A DNA stretch of 64,000 nucleotides from Rubrimonas cliftonensis (GTDB taxonomy: Bacteria; Pseudomonadota; Alphaproteobacteria; Rhodobacterales; Rhodobacteraceae): the NCBI RefSeq assembly GCF_900107585.1, contig NZ_FNQM01000002.1, forward strand, positions 1 to 64,000, read 5' to 3'. Made by a program: the position numbers and the translations under genes. This document shows positions 30,931-41,308 of the stretch, piece by piece. The first letter of the stretch is position 1; every line of letters begins with the position of its first letter. Below the pieces are notes generated by a model, which was not told the DNA's origin, did no database searches, and was given only the letters and a program-made list of their open reading frames with translations.

Positions 30931-33207
30931 TCAGCCTTCGAGCTTCGAGAAATCCGCCGCGCGGCCCATCGCGTCGCGGATGCGCGCGAGCAGGCACAGG
31001 CGGTTTCGGCGCAGGATGGGGTTCTCGGCGTTGACCACGACATCCTCGAAGAAGGCGTCGATGGGCGCGCGCAGGCCGGCGAGCGCGGCCATTGCTTTGG
31101 TGAAGTCCTCCTGAGCCAGCGCGGCGTCCACCGCCGGCTCGGCGGCGTCGAGCGAGGCGAAGAGCGCCTTCTCCGCCTCGGCCTCGGCGAATTTCGGGTC
31201 GGGTTCCAGCGAATACTCCACCCCGTCCTTCTTCTCCTCCGCCGCGAGGATGTTCGCCGCCCGCCGATACCCCGCCAGCAGGTTCGCGCCGTCCTCCGTG
31301 CCCAGCAGCGCCTGCAGCGCCTCGACCCGGGCCACCAGCGGCACGAGATCGTCGGCCCCCTCGGTGAAGCAGGCGTCGATCACGTCGTGGCGGATGCCCT
31401 TGTCGCGGAGGTGGACGCGCAGGCGATCATGGAAAAAATCTAAAATGCTCCTTCTGATATCTGATGGTGCTTTGATCTTTTGGTGAACCACATCATCATA
31501 AGCGATTGTAAAAATCGATTCTTTAAAGTTTCGAAATATGCACGCCTCACCACTTTCAAGTATTTGTGAGATTTCGGGGTCGAGATTATTTTCATCGTCA
31601 AAAAAGTCTATAGCAAGCTTAAAATGTGTTCCGTCTATTTCTGCGTCAGAAATATGAAGCAGGCGCTTGTTATTCGCAAGTTGTAAAAAAATTATGCTCA
31701 GTGATATTTCAATGTAATGTGATAGAGATATTTTGTGGCTTGTGTCGGAGATATTACGAATGATACCCAGCGCCGCCCGCCTCAGCGCGAACGGGTCCTT
31801 GCTCCCCGTGGGCTTCTCATCAATCGCCCAGAAACCCGTCAGCATGTCGAGCTTGTCGGCCAGCGCGACCGCCACGCTCACCGGCGCCGTGGGAACCGCG
31901 TCCGACGGCCCCACCGGCGCATAATGCTCGGCGCAGGCCGCCGCCACCTCGGGCGCCTCGCCGGCGGCTTCGGCGTAGTAGCGGCCCATGACGCCCTGAA
32001 GCTCGGGGAACTCGCCGACCATGGCGGAGGCGAGGTCCGCCTTGGCGAGGCGGGCGGCGCGCTCGGCCATGTCGGGGTCGGCGCCCACCTTCGGCGCGAT
32101 CTCGCGGGCGAGCGCGGCGATGCGCTCGATGCGGTCGAACTGGCTGCCGAGCTTGTTGTGGAAGGTGACGGCGCGCAGCTTTTCCGCCATCGCCTTCAGC
32201 GGCGTCCGCCGGTCGTTCTCCCAGAAGAACGCCGCGTCCGACAGGCGCGCGGTCAGCACGCGGCGGTTGCCCGCGAGAAGCGCCGCGCCGCCGTCCTGCG
32301 CCGCGATGTTGGCCACGGTGACGAATTTCTCGATGCGCCCCGTGTCGGGGTTGCGCACCGAGAAGAATTTCTGGTGCGTCTTCATCGAGGTGCGCAGCAC
32401 TTCGGGCGGCAGGCTCAAAAACTGCTCGCCGATCTCGCCCATCACGCAGACCGGCCATTCCACGAGGCCGGCGACCTCCGCCAGCAGCCCGGCGTCCTCG
32501 ACCAGCTCCAGACCCTGCGCGAAGGCCAGCGTGCGCGCGTCCGCCTCGATGCGGCGGGCGCGCTCGGCGCCGTCGAGCACGACATGCGCCGCCTCCAGCT
32601 TCAGCGCGTAGTCGTCGAAGCCGGTGACGCGGATCGGCCCCGGCGCGTGGAAGCGATGGCCGAAGGTGACGTCGCCGGCGGCGACGCCGTCGATCTCGAA
32701 GGGGACGATCTCGGCGCCGGCCTCGTCGCTCAGCAGGCACAGGATCGAGTGCAGCGGCCGCACCCAGCGCAGGGCGCCCGCGCCCCAGCGCATCGACTTC
32801 GGCCACGGGAAGTCCCGCACCACGGCGGTGACGACTTCGGCGATCACCTCCGGCGCGGGGCGGCCCGGCTGGTCGATCACGGCGAAGAGCACGGCGCCCT
32901 TCTTGTCGGCGCGCTCCTCAAGCTGGTTGCGCGCAAGCCCGATGGAGCGCAGAAAACCCTCGATAGCCTTCTCCGGCGCGTCGGCGCGCGGCCCTTTGCG
33001 CTCCTCGCGGCGCGGCGTGGTCGCCTTCGGCAGGCCGCGGATGTCGAGCGTCAGGCGTCGCGGCCCGGCGAAGGCGCTGGCGCCCTCGTAGATCAGCCCG
33101 GCCTCCACCAGCCCGTCGGTGACGCGCTTCTTCAGATCATCCGCCGCCTTCGCCTGCATGCGCGCGGGGATCTCCTCGGAGAAAAGCTCAAGCAGCAGGT
33201 CGGCCAT
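30931..33207 (-). CDS. glyS: Glycyl-tRNA synthetase beta subunit
   Basis: A 758-residue beta subunit of the alpha2-beta2 glycyl-tRNA synthetase. It starts with the canonical [17 protein letters not shown] and ends with the anticodon-binding domain ([19 protein letters not shown]). The ATG at 33207 has GGAG 6 nt upstream; the frame extends 13 codons further without support. Residues about 480-593, encoded at 31427-31770, use strongly AT-rich codons (ATA, TTA, AAA, TTT), unlike the rest, yet the frame stays open and rejoins the conserved [21 protein letters not shown]. It is separated from glyQ by three genes, and a PPDK-like gene follows. Confidence 0.95.
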   Translation of the reverse strand: MADLLLELFSEEIPARMQAKAADDLKKRVTDGLVEAGLIYEGASAFAGPRRLTLDIRGLPKATTPRREERKGPRADAPEKAIEGFLRSIGLARNQLEERADKKGAVLFAVIDQPGRPAPEVIAEVVTAVVRDFPWPKSMRWGAGALRWVRPLHSILCLLSDEAGAEIVPFEIDGVAAGDVTFGHRFHAPGPIRVTGFDDYALKLEAAHVVLDGAERARRIEADARTLAFAQGLELVEDAGLLAEVAGLVEWPVCVMGEIGEQFLSLPPEVLRTSMKTHQKFFSVRNPDTGRIEKFVTVANIAAQDGGAALLAGNRRVLTARLSDAAFFWENDRRTPLKAMAEKLRAVTFHNKLGSQFDRIERIAALAREIAPKVGADPDMAERAARLAKADLASAMVGEFPELQGVMGRYYAEAAGEAPEVAAACAEHYAPVGPSDAVPTAPVSVAVALADKLDMLTGFWAIDEKPTGSKDPFALRRAALGIIRNISDTSHKISLSHYIEISLSIIFLQLANNKRLLHISDAEIDGTHFKLAIDFFDDENNLDPEISQILESGEACIFRNFKESIFTIAYDDVVHQKIKAPSDIRRSILDFFHDRLRVHLRDKGIRHDVIDACFTEGADDLVPLVARVEALQALLGTEDGANLLAGYRRAANILAAEEKKDGVEYSLEPDPKFAEAEAEKALFASLDAAEPAVDAALAQEDFTKAMAALAGLRAPIDAFFEDVVVNAENPILRRNRLCLLARIRDAMGRAADFSKLEG
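31427..31770. other. AT-rich island inside glyS
   Basis: A hand count of 31441-31740 gives 106 G/C in 300 bases, about 35%, against roughly 70% on both sides. The change is abrupt at both ends. The island is in frame with glyS and encodes about 110 residues, including runs such as [19 protein letters not shown] and [16 protein letters not shown]. The conserved flanking motifs (ALGIIR before, LDFFHD after) are themselves partly written in AT-rich codons, which hints that a homologous glyS segment from a low-GC donor was recombined in. No repeats or transposase fragments border it. Confidence 0.9.
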
Positions 33208-33295
33208 GGCGGGCTCCGGATAAGGCTGACGCGGGGCAAAGCCCATGGCGGCGGGAAGGTCAAGGGCCGCGCGCGACGCTGCGGGCCGGGCGCCC

Positions 33296-34252
33296 TCAGC
33301 GCCCCGGCGCGGGGTCGTCCAGCGGGCCGAACACCGACCAGCCGGTGCGCGCCGCCAGCATCGCCATCGCCTTGGAGCCGATCAGCGAATTGCCCTTCGC
33401 GTTCAGCCCCGGCGACCAGACCGCGAGCGAGGCGACGCCGGGAACCACGCCGAGGATGCCGCCGCCGACGCCGCTCTTGCCGGGGATCCCCACCGAGAAG
33501 GCGAACTCGCCCGAGGCGTCGTAGTGCCCGCAGGTCAGCATCAGCGCGTTGATGCGCCGCGCGCGCTGCGGCGTGATCACCGGGTCGCAGCCGCCGGTTC
33601 GGCCCGCGGCGGCAAGGTAGCGGCCCGCCGCCGCAAGCTGCCGGCAACTCATCGCGATGGCGCAGCAGTGGAAATAGACCTGCAGCACCTGCTCGACGGG
33701 GTGGCGCAGATTGCCCTCGGCGGCCATGAAGTTGGCGAGCGCGCGGTTGCGCATGCCCGTGCGCGCCTCCGACGCCGCCACCCGCGCGTCGCAGCCGACG
33801 CCCTCATCGCCGCAGAGCCGGCGCACCAGCGTCAGCACGTCGAGGATCGCCGCCTCCGGCGTGCGGTCGGCCAGCAGCACGTCCGCGACCACGATGGCGC
33901 CGGCGTTGATGAACGGGTTGCGCGGCACGCCGCGCTCGTGTTCGAGTTGCACGATTGAGTTGAACGGGTCGCCGGAGGGCTCGCGCCCGACCCGCCGCCA
34001 CAGCGCGTCCCCCGCGCGCTCCAGCGCGAGCGTCAGCATGAAGACCTTGCAGACCGACTGGATGGAGAAGCGGACGTCCGCGTCGCCGGCCGCCGCCGGC
34101 GGTCGCGCGGCGTCGACCGGCGCGACGGCGACGCCGAAGCGCGAGGGGTCGACCCCGGCGAGCTCCGGGATGTAGCTCGCCGGCGCGCCGCGCTCGGTCT
34201 CGCGCGCCATGGCGGCGGCGACGGCGTCGAGCGTCGCCTGAAAGCGGCTCAC
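33296..34252 (-). CDS. glsA: Glutaminase A
   Basis: A 318-residue glutaminase with a serine beta-lactamase-like fold, hydrolysing glutamine to glutamate and ammonia. The catalytic Ser-x-x-Lys is in [13 protein letters not shown], preceded by [44 protein letters not shown] and [17 protein letters not shown] follow, all family hallmarks. I place the start at the GTG at 34252, which overlaps the stop of the upstream gene (GTGA); the open frame to 34405 lies inside that gene. It is inserted between the DUF6446-like gene and glyS. Confidence 0.93.
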   Translation of the reverse strand: MSRFQATLDAVAAAMARETERGAPASYIPELAGVDPSRFGVAVAPVDAARPPAAAGDADVRFSIQSVCKVFMLTLALERAGDALWRRVGREPSGDPFNSIVQLEHERGVPRNPFINAGAIVVADVLLADRTPEAAILDVLTLVRRLCGDEGVGCDARVAASEARTGMRNRALANFMAAEGNLRHPVEQVLQVYFHCCAIAMSCRQLAAAGRYLAAAGRTGGCDPVITPQRARRINALMLTCGHYDASGEFAFSVGIPGKSGVGGGILGVVPGVASLAVWSPGLNAKGNSLIGSKAMAMLAARTGWSVFGPLDDPAPGR

Positions 34253-34674
34253 TCCACCACTTCGCGCCACTGGAACGCGCGCCCGTCGGGATAGACCGCG
34301 ACGATGCGGCGGAAGCCCTGCGGCTCCCGCCCCGCCTCCACAGCCCGCGCTCGGCCGGCTTCGAGATCGGCCCCGAGCGCTGCGGCGTCGTAGCAGTCGA
34401 ACCACTTCGGCGCGACGAGCGGCGCAGGGTCCGCCGCTTCGGGCGCGCCTTCGAGCGCCGCGGGATCAATGGTGAAGCAGCCGCGCAGCTTCAGCGGCGA
34501 GCTGTCGCCCGCCAGCCCGCGATAGTCGGAGACGGGCGTGTCGTTCTCGCCGACCAGCACCGACGTCCTGCCGTCGTCGCGCTCGTACCAGGCGTATACC
34601 TGCGCATACCAGAGCGCGGCCCCGAAGAGCGCGGCGAACGCCAGCAGAGCGATCATCAATGTTCTGCCCGACAT
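34249..34674 (-). CDS. Membrane-anchored DUF6446-like protein
   Basis: A 141-residue protein with one N-terminal membrane helix (residues about 5-23, [19 protein letters not shown]) and a soluble domain with two Cys (LRGCFTIDP and WFDCYDAA) that could form a disulfide outside the membrane. It resembles the small DUF6446-type proteins found between glyQ and glyS in Rhodobacterales; I recognise it by position and pattern, not by known function. Its stop overlaps the glsA GTG. Confidence 0.7.
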   Translation of the reverse strand: MSGRTLMIALLAFAALFGAALWYAQVYAWYERDDGRTSVLVGENDTPVSDYRGLAGDSSPLKLRGCFTIDPAALEGAPEAADPAPLVAPKWFDCYDAAALGADLEAGRARAVEAGREPQGFRRIVAVYPDGRAFQWREVVE

Positions 34675-34846
34675 CGGTCCTCGCGCAAAGCTTGCAGCTC
34701 GCGTTGCATACGAGGCTGCGGACCCGCGTGCAACGCGGGCCGTCGACTCGCCGCGGCCGGGTCTGGCGCTCGCCGCGCCGGCTTAGTTGGTGGAGGTCGA
34801 TGCCGACCGCCGCCGAACCCGAGAAAAAATGGCGCCGGCAAACAAT

Positions 34847-35986
34847 CTACGGCATGCCCTGCCGTCGCGCGGCGTCCCTCCAGGCGCTCAGACGTTCGAC
34901 CGCTTCGAGCTGATCGACGGTGCGAAGCGTGGCGCTGCCGAAAAAACGGGCGTAAAGATGCTGAGTGGCGGCGAATACGTCCTCGGCCGTCAGCGTGTTG
35001 CGCCGCCGTGCGCAGGACATGCGGTCCTCGGTGAAGCCCCATCCGGCATAGTAGCCTAGGCCGTAGGTGACCACCTTGCAGCCGCGCAGAGCCGCCTCGA
35101 GCCCGGCGTTCGACGTGCACACGACGACGGTCGGCCGCGCCGCGCAAAGCAGCGCCAGCGAGGCGGCGCCGGGCGCGGTCACGACCTGTGGCATCTCGCG
35201 GGCGATCGCGGCCAGTTCCGCCTCGTTTGCGCCATTGAAGGGATGCGGCTTGTAGACCACGCGTCGGCCGGGATATTCATGCGCCGCGGCGGCGACCATT
35301 TCGACGTTGCCGTCCACCGCCGAGGGGCTGGCCAGCCACGCCATGTCGCCAGCGACCTGCCCAAGCACGACCACGTCGTCAGGCCCGATCACGCCCGACC
35401 AAGAACCGCAGATCTGGGCGTACTTCTGGATCTCGCCGCGCCGGGCTCGCGCGACCAGCGCCGCGGCCCGCGGGTCCTCGGTCCATGCGCCGGACTGGTA
35501 GGCGTTCAGCACCGCCTCAAGCTCCGTAGGGCGCCCGCCGTCGAAGTACGAGGCCAGCGCGTCCGCGAGGTAACCTTTCACCGGGCGCGTCGGCTCCCAC
35601 CCAGACAGCATCAGGGACGCCTCAAGCCGCACCACGCGCAGGCCAATCACCGCCGCGTCCTCGATGCCCATCTCCCGCTCGGCGTATCCCTAGACATACA
35701 GCGCGAGCCGGTCGCGGCGCGCCGTGCGAAGGATAGCTGTAATCAGTCGTCCTGCGAGCCGCGGCAGCCAGCGGGCGCCATGTCGCCGGACCTTCCAGAC
35801 GCGCAATCGGAACACGGAGGCGCCCGGCGCGGCGTGCCGCAGCACGGCTGCGCGGTCGCGGCCCACGGCGAGACCCAGGGCTACCGGGCGCGCATGCGAC
35901 AAAGCCGAGGCCATCGAGACCTTCACAATCAGCGTGACGAGATTGAGCCCGTCGCGCGCGACGGCGGCGAGCGCTGCGGGGGTCAC
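34847..35986 (-). pseudogene. KpsC-like capsule/Kdo glycosyltransferase gene, interrupted by TAG
   Basis: One continuous frame from a GTG at 35986 to 34847 is broken by a single TAG at 35690-35692. Upstream are 98 codons ending RRDRLALYV, then the stop, then GYAEREMGIEDAAV leading into a clear capsule-polysaccharide (PF05159) domain with YKPHPFNGANEAEL and NAGLEAALRGCKVVTYGLGYYAGWGFTEDR. The pattern V-stop-G-Y matches a VWGY motif, so a TGG-to-TAG change is the likely lesion. Without readthrough, a 274-residue product could start at the ATG at 35671. KpsC-type enzymes add beta-Kdo to capsule lipids. No capsule genes are nearby. A small hairpin at 35987-36001 separates it from glyQ. Confidence 0.75.
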
Positions 35987-36011
35987 GCGCGATCGTCGCG
36001 CTTGACACTCT

Positions 36012-36941
36012 TCACGCCGCCGCCCCGCCCTGCTCGGTCGTGAGATAGAGGTCGGCGCAGCCCTTCGCGAGCGCGCGCACGCGGGCGATGTAGGCCTGCC
36101 GCTCGGTCGGCGAGATCACCCCCCGCGCGTCTAGCAGGTTGAAGAGGTGGCTCGCCTTGATCGTCTGGTCGTAGGCGGGGTGGGCCATCGGGTTGGGGCG
36201 GTTCCCGGTCGCGGGATCGCCGGGCTCGGCTTCGAGGATGCGGCGGCACTCCGCCTCGGCGTCCTCGAAATGGCGCAGCAGCGCCTCGGTGTCGGCGACG
36301 TCGAAGTTCCAGCGGCTGTACTCGCGCTCTGTCTGCCGGAACACGTCGCCGTAAATCAGCGGTATGGGCGCGTCGGGGCTGTTGAACGGCATGTCCATGA
36401 CGTGTTCGACGCCGAGGACGTACATGGCGAGCCGCTCCAGCCCGTAGGTGAGTTCACCCGAGACCGGCCGGCAGTCATGCCCGCCGACCTGCTGGAAATA
36501 GGTGAACTGGCTCACCTCCATGCCGTCGCACCAGACCTCCCAGCCGAGCCCCCAGGCGCCGAGCGTCGGGCTCTCCCAGTCGTCCTCGACGAACCGCACG
36601 TCATGGGTCAGCGGGTCGAGGCCGATGGCTTTGAGACTGCCGAGGTAGAGGTCCTGTAGATCGGGCGGGCTCGGTTTGATGATGACCTGGAACTGGTAAT
36701 AGTGCTGGAGGCGGTTCGGGTTCTCGCCGTAGCGCCCGTCGGTCGGGCGGCGCGAGGGCTGGACATAGGCCGCCGCCCAGGGGCGCGGTCCGAGCGCGCG
36801 CAGGGTGGTGGCGGGGTGGAACGTGCCGGCGCCCACCTCCATGTCATAGGGCTGGAGCACGGCGCAGCCCTGCCCCGCCCAGTAGGTCTGGAGCCGCAGG
36901 ATGACGTCCTGAAAGCATCGCGGGGCGGTCTCGGCGGTCAT
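36012..36941 (-). CDS. glyQ: Glycyl-tRNA synthetase alpha subunit
   Basis: A 309-residue class II synthetase subunit containing the catalytic site for glycine and ATP. Typical blocks are [20 protein letters not shown] at the start, [18 protein letters not shown] near residue 38, [19 protein letters not shown], and the motif [17 protein letters not shown] near residue 155. I chose the ATG at 36941 with AAGAAGG about 8 nt upstream; the ATG at 36968 adds nine residues. It should form one operon with glyS, but three genes now lie between them. Confidence 0.96.
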   Translation of the reverse strand: MTAETAPRCFQDVILRLQTYWAGQGCAVLQPYDMEVGAGTFHPATTLRALGPRPWAAAYVQPSRRPTDGRYGENPNRLQHYYQFQVIIKPSPPDLQDLYLGSLKAIGLDPLTHDVRFVEDDWESPTLGAWGLGWEVWCDGMEVSQFTYFQQVGGHDCRPVSGELTYGLERLAMYVLGVEHVMDMPFNSPDAPIPLIYGDVFRQTEREYSRWNFDVADTEALLRHFEDAEAECRRILEAEPGDPATGNRPNPMAHPAYDQTIKASHLFNLLDARGVISPTERQAYIARVRALAKGCADLYLTTEQGGAAA

Positions 36942-37041
36942 CGGAAATGCCTTCTTCAGCGCGCGCATTGCCTAGCGCCGCGGCCCGAGCCGGTCAACGC
37001 GCGGGCTGGCGCATGATGGGGCGCGTCAGCCGTCCCCGGCC

Positions 37042-37758
37042 TCACTCCAGCGCGAAGACCATCTCGACGCTGGCGCTGATCGTGAGCGTTCCCGGCGCCA
37101 CCGGCGCGCTGTCGAAGGCCTCGGCGCGCATCATCGGGCGTGGGCCGCCGCCCTCGTAGCCGAGGCTCACGGAGAGCGGCGCGCCGAGCGCGACGCCGGC
37201 GGCGTCGGCCAGCAGCCGCGCCGCCGCCATCGCGTCCTCCACGGCCGCCCGGCGCGCCGCGTCGCGCGCCGGGCGCGGGTCGGAAAGGTCGAAGCGGACG
37301 CCCTCGAACACGTTCGCCCCGCCCGCGGCTGCGGCGTCGAGCAGCGCGCCGACGCCATCGAGGGCGCGCAGCGTCACGGTCATGGTCTGGCGGGCCGCAT
37401 AGCCGGTGATCGACGGCCCCTCGGCGCCCTGGTCGCGCGCGTAGCGCGGGGCGAGCTGCAGGTCGTCGCTGCGGAGATCCGCCTCGGCGACGCCGGCCGC
37501 GCCAAGCGCGTCCAGCAGGCCGCGCATCCCCGCAGAGGCGACCGCCCAGGCCCGCGCCGCCGTCTCGGCCTCGGCGCTGACGCCGAGCCTCGCCTCGGCG
37601 ATGTCCGGCGACGCGGCGACGGCGCCGGACCCCGTCACGCGCAGGGTCCGCGCGCCAGTCTCCTGCGCCGTCGCCGTCGCCGTCGCCGTCGCCGACGCCG
37701 CCAGCGCCAGCGTCGCCAGCGCCGCGAGCCCGCCCGTGAACATCCGTGTCAGCGCCAT
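37042..37758 (-). CDS. SIMPL-domain (DUF541) periplasmic protein
   Basis: A 238-residue exported protein. The signal peptide (residues 1-32) ends in an Ala-Thr repeat encoded by a 6-bp tandem repeat, before AQETGARTLRVTGSGAVAAS, the usual start of the SIMPL domain. LGVSAEAETAARAWAVAS and LAPRYARDQGAEGPSITGY follow, with two predicted repeats of the fold. E. coli and Brucella homologues (YggE, BP26) are periplasmic, linked to oxidative stress and forming channel-like oligomers. The ATG at 37758 has AAGGAG 6 nt upstream. It is divergent from the next gene. Confidence 0.88.
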   Translation of the reverse strand: MALTRMFTGGLAALATLALAASATATATATAQETGARTLRVTGSGAVAASPDIAEARLGVSAEAETAARAWAVASAGMRGLLDALGAAGVAEADLRSDDLQLAPRYARDQGAEGPSITGYAARQTMTVTLRALDGVGALLDAAAAGGANVFEGVRFDLSDPRPARDAARRAAVEDAMAAARLLADAAGVALGAPLSVSLGYEGGGPRPMMRAEAFDSAPVAPGTLTISASVEMVFALE

Positions 37759-37849
37759 CCGCGTCTCCTTTTCCCCGCCGCTCGGCTCTTGGCCGCTTGT
37801 CTTGCGGGAGGTAGTCTTGAACTTGGACGAAGTGGTTGGGAAGAGCGCG

Positions 37850-39643
37850 ATGGCGCGTCGGGGCGGGATGGGCGGCGAGGCCGTGGGGCTGGTTCTGTCC
37901 TTCTCCACGGACGGTGTGCGCCTTTTGGGCCGCGAGGCCGGCGGCGCATGGGGCGAGCTCGGCCTTGCGCGCACGGCGGACCCAGGCTTCGGTGCGGCGG
38001 CGCGCGCGTTCGGCGCGGCGGCGGCCAGCTTCGCGCCGGGGACGGCGGTCGATGTCGCTCTGCCCCCCGAACACGGTGTCACGCTGTCGCTGGCTGCCGA
38101 TGCGGGCGAGGGCGAAGCCGTCGCGGCCCTGTCGAAGGCGCTCGGCGCGCGCGCGAAGCACGCCGTCTGGGCGCTGGGCGCGGCGACGCCGGGCGCGCCG
38201 CGGCTTCTTTCGGCCGCGGACGCCGAGACCGTGCGCGAGGCGCGGGTCTATGCCGAGAGTTGGGGCCTCGCGCCGGCGACGATATCCTCCAGCGGCGCCG
38301 ACGGCCTGCCGCACGGCCCTGCGCTCTGGCGCTCCAGAGACCCCGCCGCAGACCCGACCGCATACCGCGCCGCGCCCGCGCGTCCGGCTGAACGGGCTGA
38401 CCCGGCTGAACGGGCGGCCCCGGCTGAACGGGCGGCCCCGGTGCGGGATGCGGCGAGGCGGCGCGCCCCCGTTCCTGCGCGGTGGCTGGCCGGTCTGCTG
38501 GCCGCAGGCGTCCTCGCCTGCGGCGTCGCGGCCTTCGCGGCGTTCGCGCCGCCCGATCGCGGCAGCGGGCGCGCGCCCGAAGGTTCGGGGCCGACGCTGG
38601 CGACGGCGCCGCCGGCCCCCTTCGCCGGGGTCCGCCCCGCGCTCCACGACGCGCCGCCCCGCATCGCCGCGGTCGCCGCCGCGCCCTTCGCCGGCGCCTT
38701 CGCGCCGGAGCGGCCGGCGGCGCAGGCGCCGTCGCAGTCGCCGCCCCGGCCGGAGACCGAGGCGACGACATCGCGCGTCCTGCTCCTGCTGGCCGACACC
38801 CGCCTGCCGTCGGCTGCGGCTTTCGCGTGGCGGGCGCCGCTTCCGACCGGGCTGGAGCGTCCGCCCTTCGTGCTGATCAACGCGCCGCTTCAGGCGCCGC
38901 CGCCGAGCTTCCGGCCGGAGCCGCCACAGGCGAGCGAGGCGCCCCAACCCGCGCCTCAACCGGCGCCGCTCGCCCGGCCCGCAGACGGCGTTCCGGACGT
39001 CGCCGGCGAGCCGGTCGCCGACGCCCCGGCCCCTCAACCGGAGTCGGTCGCGGTCTCCCCGGCCGTCGAACAGGTCGACGCCGTTTTCCCGCCGCCCGGG
39101 CAGGAAGCCGCCGCCGAGGCCGGAGCGCTCCCCGCCCCTGCGCCGGCTGGAGATGGGCCGCGTCAGGGGGGCGAACCCGAGGCCGAGCAGGCGCCTGGAA
39201 ACGCCGCGGCTGAGGCGCGCGCCGCACCGCTCGGGCCCGCGCCAACACCTCGCCCCGCGGCGCTCGCCGCGGAGGCGGAGGCGACGATTGCGCGCGCTGA
39301 AGCGTCGGCGCGCGCGCCGAAGCCGACGAAGCGCCCGGCCCTCGCCGCGCGACCGCGCGCATCGACGACGGCGCAGGGGGCGCGACCGCCGTCCTCCGTC
39401 GGCCGCTCGGTGAGTTCCGCGGCCACGATCCGCAACGGGCTTCCGGCGTCCGGCCCCAACCTGATCGGGGTGTTCGGCGCGCCGAACGGCCGGCGCGCCA
39501 TCATCCGCGACGGCTCCGGCGCGCTGCGCCGCGTGGCTGCGGGCGACAGGGTGGATGGCTGGGTGGTGGGGGCCATCACCGAGGAAAGCGTGCGCCTGCG
39601 CTCCGGCTCGACGACGAGCACCCTCCGCCTGCCGGGGCGCTGA
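37850..39643 (+). CDS. Large Pro/Ala-rich protein with one membrane helix, unknown function
   Basis: A 597-residue protein I cannot assign. The N-terminal 170 residues form a folded domain (AVGLVLSFSTDGVRLLGREA, then a beta-rich segment) reminiscent of conserved Rhodobacterales proteins with GspL/PilM-like N-termini. A membrane helix follows at about residues 207-228 (WLAGLLAAGVLACGVAAFAA), then a long Pro/Ala-rich linker of about 280 residues, and a compact C-terminal domain (LIGVFGAPNGRRAIIRDGSG, DRVDGWVVGAI) resembling the small GspC/PilP-type beta domain. The start is the ATG at 37850 with GGGAAGAG upstream. An 18-bp tandem repeat lies before the helix. An envelope-spanning role is inference. 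Confidence 0.65.
   Translation: MARRGGMGGEAVGLVLSFSTDGVRLLGREAGGAWGELGLARTADPGFGAAARAFGAAAASFAPGTAVDVALPPEHGVTLSLAADAGEGEAVAALSKALGARAKHAVWALGAATPGAPRLLSAADAETVREARVYAESWGLAPATISSSGADGLPHGPALWRSRDPAADPTAYRAAPARPAERADPAERAAPAERAAPVRDAARRRAPVPARWLAGLLAAGVLACGVAAFAAFAPPDRGSGRAPEGSGPTLATAPPAPFAGVRPALHDAPPRIAAVAAAPFAGAFAPERPAAQAPSQSPPRPETEATTSRVLLLLADTRLPSAAAFAWRAPLPTGLERPPFVLINAPLQAPPPSFRPEPPQASEAPQPAPQPAPLARPADGVPDVAGEPVADAPAPQPESVAVSPAVEQVDAVFPPPGQEAAAEAGALPAPAPAGDGPRQGGEPEAEQAPGNAAAEARAAPLGPAPTPRPAALAAEAEATIARAEASARAPKPTKRPALAARPRASTTAQGARPPSSVGRSVSSAATIRNGLPASGPNLIGVFGAPNGRRAIIRDGSGALRRVAAGDRVDGWVVGAITEESVRLRSGSTTSTLRLPGR
38384..38437 (+). repeat. 18-bp tandem repeat, three units
   Basis: Three head-to-tail units of CCGGCTGAACGGGCGGCC at 38384-38401 (two mismatches near the end), 38402-38419 and 38420-38437. 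They encode the juxtamembrane PAERAA repeats of the large unassigned protein, in frame. Confidence 0.9.
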
Positions 39644-39674
39644 CGCCCCCCGCCGAGCACCGCGCCGGCTGCGG

Positions 39675-41308
39675 TCAGGCCGCGCCGGCGCGGCCGGCCC
39701 GCCACGCGGCCCAGGCCTCCGGCGTGTCGAGATCGACCGCCGCCGCCTCGCCGGGCGTCGCTACGAGTTCGACCAGATCGGCGTGCTCGGCGAGCACGGC
39801 GCGCGCGCCGGCGTCGCCTTCGAGCCGCCCCAGCGTCTCGAAGAAGCGCCTGCCGAAGAGCACGGGATGCCCCGGCGCGCCGGAGGCGGTGGCGGCGCGA
39901 CAGATGGCGCGGCCCTCCTCGGGGTCGAAGGCGGCGATCAGACGGTCGACATGGGCGGGGCCGATCTCCGGCATGTCGGCCAGCGCCAGCAGCACGGCGT
40001 CCGCCTCGGCGGGAGCGGCGGCGAGTCCCGCGCGGATCGAGGCGGCCATCCCCTCCGCGGCGAGCGGGTTCTCCACCACGCGCACGCCGAGGCCCTCGAG
40101 CGCCGCGCGCCGGGCGGCGTCTGCGGGACCGACCACGGCGATCACCATGTCGGCGCGGCTGTCGAGCAGCGCGCGCGCGGCGCGGACGATCTGCGGCGCG
40201 CCGTCGATCTCCTCCATAAGCTTGTCGCGCCCCGCCATCCGCCGCGAGGCGCCCGCGGCCAGCAGCAGCGCCGCCACCAGCGGCCGGCGCGGCGCGGTGG
40301 CGCCGCCGGCGCGCGGCGCGGGGCGGGAGGGGATCTCCTTGAGCAGACCGCCGACGCCCATCGCCGCGATGTCCGCAGCCGTCACGGGAAGGCGCGCGAC
40401 CAGCCGCTCCAGCACCCAGTCCGCGCCGTTTAGCTTCGGCGACCGGGCGCAGCCCGGCAGCCCGAGGACCGGTCGCCCGCCGATGTCGCCGAGAAAGAGC
40501 AGGTTTCCAGGATCGACCGGCATCCCGAAGCGCGCCAGCGCGCCGCCGGCCGCGACGACCGCCGCCGGCCCCACGTCGAGCCGGTCGGAGGTGGCAGAGG
40601 CCGTCAGCACGAGCGTGAAGTCGCCGTCCGCCCCGGCGAGCGCCGCGGCCAGCGCCCCGGTCTCGTGGGCGACCTCGACCTCGCGCACTGCGGTCACGCC
40701 GAGCCCCGCCAACCGGGCGCGCACCGCGTCGGCGCCCTTGGTCAGGAGCGCGGGCTTCATGCCGGGCGTGACGGTCAGCGCCAGCGTCGCGCTGCGCAGG
40801 GCGAAGGGATGGGCGGCCAGCGCGGCTCTCCCGGCCTGCCGGGCGCGCGACGCCAGCGCCGCGCAGACCGCCTCCACGGCGGCTCTCGGCGCGCCATAGG
40901 GGATGATCTTCACCGTCGCCGCCATCTGGCGCGGCGCGACGCGGGCGAAGTCGGGCAGCGTGGCCACGGTCACCGCCTCGTCCACGGCGTTCGCCGCGGC
41001 GATCGCCTCGTCGTCGACGCGCAGCACCGCGGCCTCGGCGGCGAAGAGGTTGGCGCGGCCGGTGAAGGGCGCCGAGAGATCGAGATGCGGCCCGGCCAGC
41101 GCCCGCGCGACCTGCGCCGCGGCGGCGTCCTCGTCGATGTCGTCGGGTTCGAGCCGCGCCACCGTCACGCGCGCCAGACCGGCCTGCGCCAGCGCCGCGA
41201 CATCCGCCGCGGAAAGCCTGCGCCCTTTCTTCAGCTTGCCCGCCGGCAGCGCGAGCGAATGGGCCAGGACCGCGCCCTCGGCCTCGGCCGGCGGAACCGC
41301 GCCGAACT

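Noticed and set aside
31427-31770. Intein or small mobile element inside glyS
   Set aside because: There are no intein boundary residues, no terminal repeats, and no transposase; the frame and conserved flanks favour recombined glyS sequence.
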